A stretch of 10,436 bases of DNA from NCBI GenBank assembly GCA_031266695.1, contig JAISAK010000069.1, forward strand, positions 1 through 10,436, written 5' to 3'. Of the stretch, positions 1 through 6,705 are shown in pieces. The stretch comes from Treponema sp. (GTDB taxonomy: Bacteria; Spirochaetota; Spirochaetia; Treponematales; Breznakiellaceae). A model generated the notes under the pieces. That model made no database searches. It was not told where the DNA came from and was given only the letters and a program-made list of their open reading frames with translations. Every line of letters begins with the position of its first letter. Position 1 is the first letter of the stretch. The translations under genes were made by a program, and so were the position numbers.

Positions 1-2
1 TC

Positions 3-827
3 GCGAGGATGCGGGGTATAGGCTGGGTGTCCTGCGTATCACCCGAATATCCGCCCCTGCTGCGCGAGATCTACGATCCGCCGGCGGTACTTTTTTTCCG
101 GGGGCGCCTTCCCGATCCGGAAAAACCCCTTGCCGCGGTCGTGGGCACCCGCCGGCCGAGTTCCGCCGCGGTGGCCCAGGCCTTCGATATATGCAGGGGC
201 CTGGGCCGGCGGGGGATAGCGGTGGTTTCCGGCCTTGCCCTGGGAATCGACGCCGCGGCCCACCGGGGCAACCTCCAGGGGGGAGGGGCAACCGTCGCGG
301 TTCTCGGTTCCGGGGCCGACGAGATTTACCCCTCCTCAAACAGGAGTCTGGCGGAACGTATTTTGGAATCCGGCGGCGCTATTCTTTCCGAGTATCCCCC
401 CGGTACGGGGCCGAGGAAATGGAATTTCCCCGCCCGGAACAGAATAATTTCCGCCCTCGCGAGGGGAGTACTTATCGTGGAGGCCCCGGAACATTCCGGG
501 GCGCGTATCACCGCCCGCCGCGCCCTGGAACAGAACCGGGATCTCTGGGTCGCGTCAACCGGCGCGGCGGCCGCGGACGGCCGCGGGGGGGCTGCCCTTG
601 CGCGCCGGGCGGGAAGCGTAAAGCTTGCCGGGGACGGCGCGGGGATCATCGGCTCGGCGGCGGACATTCTTGAAGAATGGAACTGGAAAACGGAAAAAGG
701 GGAAATCGAAGGCCTGGCGGAAGCCGCGGTAAAAAACGGCGGAAGCGTTCCGGAAAATCCCGGCGGCATTTTTGCGGGAAAGGCTCTTGCCGCTTCATTG
801 GCAAAATCCCTGGATATTGACTTGTAA
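3..827 (+). CDS. dprA: DNA-processing protein DprA (Smf), 5' end outside window
   Basis: DprA binds incoming single-stranded DNA in the cytoplasm and loads RecA during natural transformation; many non-competent bacteria also keep it. The Rossmann-like core is clear. Residue numbers count from the ATG at 9: VVGTRRPS (44-51), SGLALGIDAAAHRG (74-87), LGSGADEIYP (99-108), SEYPPG (127-132), FPARNRIIS (140-148) and SGARITARRALEQ (163-175). The frame is open to the window edge with no upstream stop. The ATG at 9 has no spaced ribosome site, and the protein begins just before the segment that normally follows an N-terminal SAM-like domain. The real start is therefore probably upstream and this entry is partial. 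Two oddities stand out. The usual VPG...GTNxLI segment is replaced by an Ala/Gly-rich stretch (about 182-200). The C-terminus ends about 50 residues after the core, without an evident winged-helix domain. The TAA overlaps the topA ribosome-binding site. The family call is firm; transformation competence is not shown. Confidence 0.93.
   Translation, partial: ARMRGIGWVSCVSPEYPPLLREIYDPPAVLFFRGRLPDPEKPLAAVVGTRRPSSAAVAQAFDICRGLGRRGIAVVSGLALGIDAAAHRGNLQGGGATVAVLGSGADEIYPSSNRSLAERILESGGAILSEYPPGTGPRKWNFPARNRIISALARGVLIVEAPEHSGARITARRALEQNRDLWVASTGAAAADGRGGAALARRAGSVKLAGDGAGIIGSAADILEEWNWKTEKGEIEGLAEAAVKNGGSVPENPGGIFAGKALAASLAKSLDIDL
568..591 (+). repeat. Tandem 10-bp repeat plus G7 run inside dprA
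   Basis: Two copies of CGGCCGCGG (568-576 and 578-586) are separated by a single A, giving a 10-bp tandem period. The second copy runs into seven G residues (585-591). This is a typical substrate for replication slippage. It lies exactly where DprA has lost its usual VPG...GTNxLI sequence and encodes an Ala/Gly-rich stretch. The protein matches the family on both sides in the same frame, so the gene is not broken in this copy. Confidence 0.6.
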
Positions 828-838
828 GGAAATAATTA
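825..838 (+). promoter_or_regulatory. topA translation-initiation region, copy 1 of a shared 14-mer
   Basis: The sequence TAAGGAAATAATTA spans the dprA stop codon and ends on the first base of the topA ATG (838). AAGGA at 826-830 is the Shine-Dalgarno core, with a 7-nt spacer made only of A and T. The same 14-mer precedes the fliH start at 10375-10388. It decides the topA start at 838 over an in-frame ATG at 772. Confidence 0.7.
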
Positions 839-3054
839 TGGCAGCAAAGACGGAAAAGAAAGACAAGAAGATGGAGAAGAAAAAGGGCGCTTCCAAAAAA
901 GGACAGGCAAAGAAGATTCTTGTCATCGTGGAATCGCCCACCAAGGCGGAAACCATTGAAAAGTACCTCGGGCCCGATTACAGCGTAAAGGCTTCTATGG
1001 GGCACCTCATCGATCTTCCCAAATCAAGGCTTGCCATTGATACGGAACACAACTTCGAGCCTGAGTATATTACCGTCCGCGGAAGGGCAAAACTTCTCAA
1101 AGAACTCCAGGGGGACGCGAAAAAGGCGGATATGGTACTCCTGGCAAGCGATATTGATCGCGAAGGCGAAGCCATCGCCTGGCACCTTAAAAACGCGATC
1201 ACCGCAAAAACGGAAAAGGTTCCCATTCAGCGGATCAGCTTTAATGAAATTACCCCCCAGGCGATCAGGGACGCGGTGGCGCAGCCGCGCGTTATTGATG
1301 AAGCCAAGGTGAACGCCCAAAAGGCGCGGCGGGTTCTGGACAGGCTTGTGGGTTACAACCTTTCGCCCCTGCTCTGGAAGAAAGTAAAGAACGGCCTTTC
1401 GGCCGGACGCGTGCAGTCGGTGGCCCTGCGGATCATCTGCGAACGGGAAAAAGAAGTCGAAAATTTTATTCCCGAAGAATACTGGTCCCTTGAGGCGGAT
1501 TTCAAGGTCGGCAAGTCGGTGTATACGGCGCAGCTTGTCTCCTGGCAGGGAAACAAGCCGGAACTTCACAGCGAGGCCGAAGTCAACGCCATCACCGGGA
1601 AGATCAAAAACGGAGACTACGTGGTTTCCGAAGTCAGGGAAACGGATAAAACGGTAAAACCCAAGCCGCCCTTTACCACGTCCCAGTTGCAGCAGACCGC
1701 GGCCAACAGGCTGGGTTTTACCTCGCGTAAAACCATGCAGGTGGCGCAGCAGCTCTACGAAGGGGTGGGGATAGGCTCTTCCCGGGTGGGGCTTATCACC
1801 TACATGCGCACGGATTCGGTGCGTGTTTCCCAGACCGCCCTCGACGAAGTCCGCGCCTGGCTGGGACAGAACTATCCCAAAGAGCTGCCCCCCGTTCCGG
1901 TTGAATACGCGGTAGGGAAAAAAGCCCAGGACGCCCACGAAGCCATACGGCCGACCTATGTAACCTATACCCCGGACTCGATCAAGGAGCATCTTACCAG
2001 GGATCAGCTGAGGCTCTACACAATTATCTGGGAACGTTTTGTGTCAAGCCAGATGAACAGCGCGAAAACCCGAACCCTGAGCGCGGACATCTCGGTTTCC
2101 GCGGACGACGGCGCCGCAAACGGAATCTTCCGCATAACCGGGACAAAGATAATAGAAAAGGGCTTTTACCGGCTGATCAAACTCCTCTCCACCAAGGAAG
2201 AAAAGGGCAACCCGTATCCCCAGCTTAAAACCGGCGACCGGGTAACGATAGACAGATTCCATCCGGAGCAGCACTTTACCCAGGGGCCGCCCCGTTATAC
2301 CGACGCCACTATCGTAAGAACCCTTGAGGAGAAAGGCATAGGCCGTCCTTCAACCTACGCGCCGATCATTTCGGTTCTTCTTGACCGGTATTATGTTACC
2401 AGGTCCAACAGGCAGCTTGTACCGACTCTTTTGGGAAAGATGATCAACGACATTCTGGTTGAATATTTTCCCCACTATGTCGATTCGGGTTTTACCGCGG
2501 CTATGGAAACGAAACTTGACGAGGTCGAGGAAAGCCAGATGCGCTGGCCCGATATGATTCGTGAATTCTGGGCCCCCTTCAAGGCAAGGGTTGACGAAGT
2601 CGGGAAGACCGTCGAATCCTTCAAGGGATCCCTCGACGAGCCGACCGATTACGTCTGTGAAAAATGCGGCAAACCCCTGGTTAAAAAGCTCGGCCGTTTC
2701 GGATTCTTCCTTGCCTGTTCGGGCTTTCCCGAATGCAGAAACACCAAATCAATACCCCTGGCAAAATGCCCGAAATGCGGCGGCGACGTAGTCGCGCGAA
2801 AGACCAAGGGAAGGGGCAAGGAATTCTACGGCTGTACCAATTATCCGGACTGTGATTTTATCAGTCATTTCAAGCCGATTAATCAGAATTGCCCCAAATG
2901 CGGCCAATTCATGGTTGAAAAATACGACAAGAAGAACGGCTCCCACAAGGTCTGCATCAACCCGGACTGCGATTACCTGCACAGCTCCGATGACGAGGAA
3001 AAGGCAGAGGAGTCCGGCGTTTCGCGGCAGCCGGAGGAAAGCGGCAATGAGTAA
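838..3054 (+). CDS. topA: DNA topoisomerase I (type IA)
   Basis: This 738-residue enzyme relaxes negative supercoils by cutting one strand through a 5'-phosphotyrosine link. The TOPRIM domain starts near residue 27, with the catalytic Glu in VIVESPTK (E32) and the metal-binding DIDREGE (D105, D107, E109). The active-site tyrosine is Y322 in GLITYMRTDS. The central toroid includes SAGRVQSVALR (188-198) and EEKGIGRPSTYAPI (497-510). The C-terminus carries three four-cysteine zinc ribbons: C607/C610/C627/C633, C644/C647/C666/C672 and C685/C688/C706/C711. Length is usual for a bacterial TopA with three ribbons. The start at 838 is chosen because it has a well-spaced AAGGA; the in-frame ATG at 772 lies inside dprA and would add 22 residues unlike the family. 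Residues 1-26 form a lysine-rich tail ahead of the TOPRIM fold, absent from E. coli TopA. It follows dprA by 10 nt and overlaps the recombinase gene by 8 nt, so coupled expression is likely. Confidence 0.98.
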   Translation: MAAKTEKKDKKMEKKKGASKKGQAKKILVIVESPTKAETIEKYLGPDYSVKASMGHLIDLPKSRLAIDTEHNFEPEYITVRGRAKLLKELQGDAKKADMVLLASDIDREGEAIAWHLKNAITAKTEKVPIQRISFNEITPQAIRDAVAQPRVIDEAKVNAQKARRVLDRLVGYNLSPLLWKKVKNGLSAGRVQSVALRIICEREKEVENFIPEEYWSLEADFKVGKSVYTAQLVSWQGNKPELHSEAEVNAITGKIKNGDYVVSEVRETDKTVKPKPPFTTSQLQQTAANRLGFTSRKTMQVAQQLYEGVGIGSSRVGLITYMRTDSVRVSQTALDEVRAWLGQNYPKELPPVPVEYAVGKKAQDAHEAIRPTYVTYTPDSIKEHLTRDQLRLYTIIWERFVSSQMNSAKTRTLSADISVSADDGAANGIFRITGTKIIEKGFYRLIKLLSTKEEKGNPYPQLKTGDRVTIDRFHPEQHFTQGPPRYTDATIVRTLEEKGIGRPSTYAPIISVLLDRYYVTRSNRQLVPTLLGKMINDILVEYFPHYVDSGFTAAMETKLDEVEESQMRWPDMIREFWAPFKARVDEVGKTVESFKGSLDEPTDYVCEKCGKPLVKKLGRFGFFLACSGFPECRNTKSIPLAKCPKCGGDVVARKTKGRGKEFYGCTNYPDCDFISHFKPINQNCPKCGQFMVEKYDKKNGSHKVCINPDCDYLHSSDDEEKAEESGVSRQPEESGNE
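3033..3037 (+). promoter_or_regulatory. Ribosome-binding site deciding the xer start
   Basis: GGAGG lies within the last codons of topA, 9 nt before the ATG at 3047. The alternative in-frame ATG at 3077 has no comparable site. This supports 3047 as the start and an 8-nt overlap with topA. Confidence 0.65.
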
Positions 3055-4006
3055 GGCCGCGGCGGGAAAGCCGGGTATGAACCCCCGCCTTCCGATAAAC
3101 AATCCGGCGGCGGAGGAATACCTTTCTTATCTGAGAACGGTTCGGGGTGTTTCGGCGCTGACCGTGGAAGCCTACAGGAACGATCTTTCCCGCTTTGTGC
3201 GGTACTGCGAAAACCGCGGAATTAACGCGGAAAGGGCTTTGTCCCCGGATCTGGAGGGCTTTATCGCGGACCTCCACGCGGAGAGAATCAAGCCGGTCAG
3301 CGTTAACCGCGCGCTTTCCTCGCTTCGGGGTTTTTACCGCTGGATGCTGCGCTTCGGCCGCCGTACCGATAATCCCTGCGGGGCCCTGCGGAATCTCAAA
3401 ACGCCCAGAACCCTGCCGGCGGTGCTCTGGGAAGGGGAAATGGCGAGTTTCGCGGAACTGCCCGGCACGGCGGGCATTCTCTGGCCGGCGCGGGACAGCG
3501 CCCTGATATTGGCAATGTATTCGGCGGGCCTGCGCATTTCGGAACTGGTTTCCCTCAACCTCTCCGGCCTTGAAGGCGATCTCGGCGGGGCAAGGGTTAT
3601 CGGAAAGGGCGGCAGGGAACGGTATGTGTTTTTTTCCGGCGAGGCGCAGGCAGCCCTGGCGGAGTATCTTGTCGAGCGGCAAACGCGGATAAAGGCGGAG
3701 CGTCCGACGGGCCGTCTTTTTATCAACCGGAAGGGCGGCCCCATTTCGGTGCCGGGAGTCCGCTGGATCATCGCCAGGTATGCGGAGCGTTCGGGGCTGG
3801 AAAAGAGCATTCACCCCCACAGCCTCCGCCACAGCTTTGCTACCCATCTTGTCAATTCAGGATGCGACGTAAGGGTGGTACAGGAACTGCTGGGACACGC
3901 AAGCCTTTCGACAACGCAGCGTTATACCCATGTAAGCATAGAGGGGCTTAAGAAAGTGTATGCAAAGGCTCATCCGCACGCGGGAAGGGCAAAGGGGAGA
4001 ATATAG
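3047..4006 (+). CDS. xerC: Tyrosine recombinase XerC-type
   Basis: This 319-residue site-specific recombinase probably resolves chromosome dimers at the dif site together with FtsK. The N-terminal SAM-like core-binding domain spans about residues 20-105. The catalytic domain has the complete set of active residues: R163 in [10 protein letters not shown]187 in IGKGGRER, H258 and R261 in [14 protein letters not shown]284 in [10 protein letters not shown], and the nucleophile Y293 in QRYTHV. Length is normal for Xer proteins (about 300). The start at 3047 follows a GGAGG with 9-nt spacing; the frame stays open further upstream inside topA, but that part is a shadow of topA. The position between topA and hslV is that of codV/xerC in Bacillus, which supports a chromosomal Xer rather than a phage or transposon integrase. 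No inverted repeats or attachment-like sites flank it. The stop TAG shares its G with the hslV GTG. Whether it acts alone or with a second Xer cannot be seen here. Confidence 0.94.
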   Translation: MSKAAAGKPGMNPRLPINNPAAEEYLSYLRTVRGVSALTVEAYRNDLSRFVRYCENRGINAERALSPDLEGFIADLHAERIKPVSVNRALSSLRGFYRWMLRFGRRTDNPCGALRNLKTPRTLPAVLWEGEMASFAELPGTAGILWPARDSALILAMYSAGLRISELVSLNLSGLEGDLGGARVIGKGGRERYVFFSGEAQAALAEYLVERQTRIKAERPTGRLFINRKGGPISVPGVRWIIARYAERSGLEKSIHPHSLRHSFATHLVNSGCDVRVVQELLGHASLSTTQRYTHVSIEGLKKVYAKAHPHAGRAKGRI

Positions 4007-4551
4007 TGCAGGATAAGAAAAAATTTCGTTCGACAACAATTATCGCCGTAAGAAAGGACGGCAAGGTTGCCATGGCCGGCGACGGACAGGTAACCTTCGG
4101 CGAAACGGTGATGAAGAATAACGCCCGCAAGGTCCGCCGGCTTATGGACGGAAAAATTCTCTGCGGGTTTGCCGGCGCGACCGCGGACATATTTGCCCTC
4201 TTTGACCGCTTTGAAGCCAAGCTTAAAGAGTATTCGGGCGATCTTCTCCGGGCGGCGGTGGAGCTTGCCAAGGAATGGCGCATGGACAGGGCTCTCCGGC
4301 GGCTGGAAGCGATGCTTCTTGTGGCGGATATTTCCAAGACCCTCCTTATTTCGGGAACCGGCGACGTGGTCGAGCCCGCTTCCGACGCTCTGGCCATCGG
4401 ATCGGGCGGGAACTACGCTTATGCCGCCGCCCTGGCCTATCTTGAGGGAAGCAATTTTTCGGCCGCGGAAATAGCCAGTAAAAGTTTACAGATCGCGGGA
4501 AATATCTGTATTTATACCAATGGGCAAATTACTCTGGAGGAACTGGGCTGA
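4006..4551 (+). CDS. hslV: ATP-dependent protease peptidase subunit HslV (ClpQ)
   Basis: HslV is the proteasome-like threonine peptidase that forms a double ring and degrades proteins unfolded by HslU. The gene begins with GTG, overlapping the recombinase stop by one base, with GGAG at 3996-3999 six bases upstream. The predicted catalytic Thr is T10, the first Thr of TTIIAV, after a nine-residue basic leader (MQDKKKFRS). Other active-site residues by family alignment are D26 in [10 protein letters not shown]42 in ARKVRRL, and S133 in IGSGGNYA. Also conserved are GFAGATAD (54-61), [17 protein letters not shown] (86-102) and NICIYTN near the C-terminus. At 181 residues the length is usual. E. 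coli HslV only loses Met to expose Thr; this protein must remove nine residues, presumably by self-processing. No Met codon lies just before T10, so the leader is not an obvious start-site error. It overlaps hslU by one base. Confidence 0.97.
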   Translation: MQDKKKFRSTTIIAVRKDGKVAMAGDGQVTFGETVMKNNARKVRRLMDGKILCGFAGATADIFALFDRFEAKLKEYSGDLLRAAVELAKEWRMDRALRRLEAMLLVADISKTLLISGTGDVVEPASDALAIGSGGNYAYAAALAYLEGSNFSAAEIASKSLQIAGNICIYTNGQITLEELG

Positions 4552-6197
4552 TGAGTGAAATACAAGATCAGGGCACTGAAAAGAAGAATCCGCAGAAGGG
4601 AAACGAGCTTACTCCGCGGGAAATTGTCGCCGAACTCGACAAATACATTGTCGGCCAGAAAAAGGCCAAGCGGGCCGTGGCCGTGGCCCTCCGCAACAGG
4701 ACAAGGCGGCTCAAGCTTGAACCCGAACTCAGGGAAGATATCGCTCCGAAGAACATCCTTATGATCGGCCCCACCGGCGTGGGGAAGACCGAGATAGCCC
4801 GGCGTCTTGCCAAACTGGCCGGTTCGCCCTTTATCAAAGTGGAAGCTACCAAATACACCGAAGTGGGTTATGTTGGCAGGGACGTTGAATCCATGGTGCG
4901 GGATCTTATGGCCGCCGGGGTTCAGATGGTAAAGCAGGAAATGCAGGACTCCGTTGTCATTGAGGCCGAAAAGCGCGTCGAGGAAGCCCTGCTGGATCTG
5001 CTCCGCCCGGGAACCGGAAAAAAGGCGAAGGATTCCAAGCCAAAGCCGGGGCGGGTGGTAGTGCCGGTAGGCGCTTTTTCCATCAACCCCGATAATTCCG
5101 GCCCCGGCGTTATCGGTACGGCCATACAGGTGGGCATTCCGAACTTTTACAACTCCCCCAAGGGGAAGGAAAAACAGGACGGAGCGGACGAAAACGAAGG
5201 TTCCGGCCGGGAAAATAACGCCGTACAGGATGCCGCCGCCGCACGGGAGGATGCCTCCGCGAAAGAAAAAACCGGCGCGGAGGCCGGGCATTCCGATACG
5301 GCCGGCGCCGCGGAGAATTCTACCAGGGAAAAATTCCGGGTTCTGCTCCGCGATGGAAAGCTTGAGGAACGAATCGTCGAAATAACGGTCAACCAGAACC
5401 CCCAGTTTCCCTTAACCGAAATGATCGGCGGCAGTATGGAGGATATCGAATCGAGCCTTTCGGGCATTGCCAGTTTTTTCGGCGGCGGAAAGAAGAAGAA
5501 GCTGGTTACCGTTGCCAGGGCGCGGGAGATACTCAAGGCCGAGGAGTCGGAAAAGCTTATTGACCGGGACAAGGTCAGCGAGGAGGCCCGGCAGCGGGTT
5601 GAGGAAACGGGAATTATCTTTATCGACGAGATAGACAAGATCGCCGTCCGGGGGGAACGCGGCGGCGGCGGGCCCGATGTTTCCCGTGAGGGGGTGCAGC
5701 GGGACATACTGCCCATTGTGGAAGGCGCTACGGTCAACACCAAGTGGGGCCCGGTAAACACCGATCACATCCTCTTTATCGCGGCCGGCGCCTTTACCGT
5801 AAGCAAGCCTTCGGATTTAATCCCCGAGCTTCAGGGGCGCTTTCCCCTGCGGGTGGAACTGGATTCCCTCGGAAAAGACGAATTTCACCGCATCCTTACG
5901 GAACCCAAGAACGCCCTTATCAGGCAGTACAAGGAACTCCTCGCGACCGAAGACATAGAAATAGATTTTACCCCCGAAGCTATAGAGCGGCTCGCCTCCC
6001 TTGCCGCGGAGGTAAACTCCCGGCTGGAAAACATAGGCGCCCGGCGGCTGCATACCATCCTGGAGGCCCTTCTTGGGGAACTTTCCTTTGAGGCGCCGGA
6101 TGTTTCCCCGGCCAAAATTCCCATAACGCTGGATTATGTAAACGAAAAGCTGGCCGAAGTTGTCACCGATCAGGATTTGGGCCGATACATATTATAG
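4551..6197 (+). CDS. hslU: ATP-dependent protease ATPase subunit HslU (ClpY), enlarged I domain
   Basis: HslU is a hexameric AAA+ unfoldase that feeds substrates to HslV. Seen are Walker A GPTGVGKT (73-80), the pore loop GYVGRD (106-111), Walker B IIFIDEIDKI (355-364), the probable arginine finger in LQGRFPLRVE (R430), sensor-2 region IGARRLHT (495-502), and the C-terminal RYIL tail that docks into HslV. The start ATG shares its A with the hslV stop (TGATG); GGAGG at 4536-4540 lies 10 nt upstream. At 548 residues it is about 100 longer than E. coli HslU (443). About 16 residues are an N-terminal extension before LTPREIV. About 80 are inserted in the I domain between LLDLLRPG (147-154) and the conserved REKFRVLLRDGKLEE (259-273). 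The first part of the insert is Gly/Val/Pro-rich; the second (about 203-258) is charged, Ala/Glu/Lys/Asp-rich and probably disordered. The reading frame is intact. It is the last gene before the flagellar block. Confidence 0.97.
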   Translation: MSEIQDQGTEKKNPQKGNELTPREIVAELDKYIVGQKKAKRAVAVALRNRTRRLKLEPELREDIAPKNILMIGPTGVGKTEIARRLAKLAGSPFIKVEATKYTEVGYVGRDVESMVRDLMAAGVQMVKQEMQDSVVIEAEKRVEEALLDLLRPGTGKKAKDSKPKPGRVVVPVGAFSINPDNSGPGVIGTAIQVGIPNFYNSPKGKEKQDGADENEGSGRENNAVQDAAAAREDASAKEKTGAEAGHSDTAGAAENSTREKFRVLLRDGKLEERIVEITVNQNPQFPLTEMIGGSMEDIESSLSGIASFFGGGKKKKLVTVARAREILKAEESEKLIDRDKVSEEARQRVEETGIIFIDEIDKIAVRGERGGGGPDVSREGVQRDILPIVEGATVNTKWGPVNTDHILFIAAGAFTVSKPSDLIPELQGRFPLRVELDSLGKDEFHRILTEPKNALIRQYKELLATEDIEIDFTPEAIERLASLAAEVNSRLENIGARRLHTILEALLGELSFEAPDVSPAKIPITLDYVNEKLAEVVTDQDLGRYIL

Positions 6198-6238
6198 GGA
6201 GCGTAAAAAACGCCGATGATTGAAAATGGGAGACTATT
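6181..6238 (+). promoter_or_regulatory. hslU-flgB junction with possible flagellar promoter element
   Basis: The 41-nt gap (6198-6238) and the end of hslU hold several weak signals. GCCGATAC (6181-6188) matches seven of eight bases of the sigma-28 -10 consensus GCCGATAA and lies about 50 nt before flgB. It also encodes the conserved HslU tail, and no TAAA-type -35 sits at the right distance. AT-rich sequence follows (6185-6197). GCGT/ACGC (6201-6204, 6210-6213) could form a 4-bp stem with an A5 loop. GGGAG at 6228-6232 is the flgB ribosome-binding site. No convincing terminator is present, so read-through from hslU is possible. Confidence 0.25.
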
Positions 6239-6658
6239 ATGATTGCCGATAATTTTTCCAAAACCCTTGATTTGCTGCACCGGGCCATGGACGCCAATGT
6301 GGTGCGGCGTTCGGTTATTGCCAATAACATGGCCAATGCCAACGTTCCCAACTTCAAGCGCTCGGTCGTGAATTTTGAAAGCGAACTGAAACGGGCGCTG
6401 GAAACGGAAAAACAGAAACCCGCGCTGGAGCTTACCCTGACCAACCCCAAACACATTCCCAACTGGCGGGAACGGGATTACCGGGAGGTTCAGATACGGC
6501 GGGTGCTGGACTATACCAGTACCTATAACAACAACGGGAACAACGTTGATCCCGAGCAGGAATACATGGCGGCCCTGGAAAACCAGATGACCTACACCCT
6601 TCTGGCCCAGGCCGCTACCTTTGAATTCAGCCAGATAAACCAGGTACTGCGCGGTTAG
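6239..6658 (+). CDS. flgB: Flagellar basal-body rod protein FlgB
   Basis: FlgB is a proximal rod subunit of the flagellar basal body, exported by the flagellar type III apparatus and placed in the periplasm next to FliE. The family N-terminus is clear: VIANNMANANVPNFKR (26-41), the ANN-N-P signature of flagellar rod and hook proteins. The C-terminal segment NNNGNNVDPEQEYMAALEN (97-115) followed by QMTYTLLAQAATFEFSQIN matches the FlgB helical tail. At 139 residues the length is normal. The ATG at 6239 has GGGAG at 6228-6232, six bases upstream. An eight-codon open frame (6216-6242, MIENGRLL) ends across this start codon in the ATGA arrangement; it may be chance. As in Borrelia and Bacillus, flgB is the first gene of the flagellar block and directly follows hslU in the spirochaete order. 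Confidence 0.96.
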   Translation: MIADNFSKTLDLLHRAMDANVVRRSVIANNMANANVPNFKRSVVNFESELKRALETEKQKPALELTLTNPKHIPNWRERDYREVQIRRVLDYTSTYNNNGNNVDPEQEYMAALENQMTYTLLAQAATFEFSQINQVLRG

Positions 6659-6671
6659 CGGTTTGCTGCGC

Positions 6672-6686
6672 CCCGCCGTAGGCGGG
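6672..6686 (+). other. Perfect GC hairpin between flgB and flgC
   Basis: CCCGCC (6672-6677) and GGCGGG (6681-6686) form a perfect six-pair GC-only stem with a GTA loop. It sits 13 nt after the flgB stop and 5 nt before the flgC ribosome-binding site AAGGAGG (6692-6698). It is followed by AAAATAA rather than a run of T, so it is unlikely to be a full terminator. It could act as an mRNA 3' stabiliser, processing site or attenuator that sets FlgB:FlgC stoichiometry. Confidence 0.45.
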
Positions 6687-6705
6687 AAAATAAGGAGGCC
6701 CGGGA

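Noticed and set aside
798..826. Possible sigma-70 promoter before topA (TTGGCA or TTGACT)
   Set aside because: No acceptable -10 box lies 16-18 nt downstream of either hexamer.
772..837. Earlier in-frame start for topA at 772
   Set aside because: It lies within dprA, lacks a ribosome-binding site, and adds 22 residues unlike the family; 838 has AAGGA at good spacing.
1024..1992. Long open frame on the - strand opposite topA (about 320 codons)
   Set aside because: It is antisense to a fully conserved TopA, lacks recognisable motifs, and such frames are expected from GC-rich codon use.
2852..3046. Upstream extension of the recombinase frame inside topA
   Set aside because: The translated extension is an out-of-frame reading of the TopA zinc-ribbon region; GGAGG and the family start point to 3047.
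2957..3847. Long open frame on the - strand opposite the recombinase gene
   Set aside because: The + strand protein has all catalytic residues of a Xer recombinase; the antisense frame shows only basic low-information sequence.
3047..4006. Recombinase gene as part of a phage or integrative element
   Set aside because: It sits in the conserved codV/xerC position between topA and hslV, with no repeats, tRNA or cargo genes around it.
6160..6195. Sigma-70 pair TTGTCA and TATTAT before flgB
   Set aside because: The spacing is 24 nt, too long for a working promoter.
6672..6690. Rho-independent terminator after flgB
   Set aside because: The hairpin is good but is followed by AAAATAAGG rather than a T run, and flgC follows at once, so I list it only as a hairpin.
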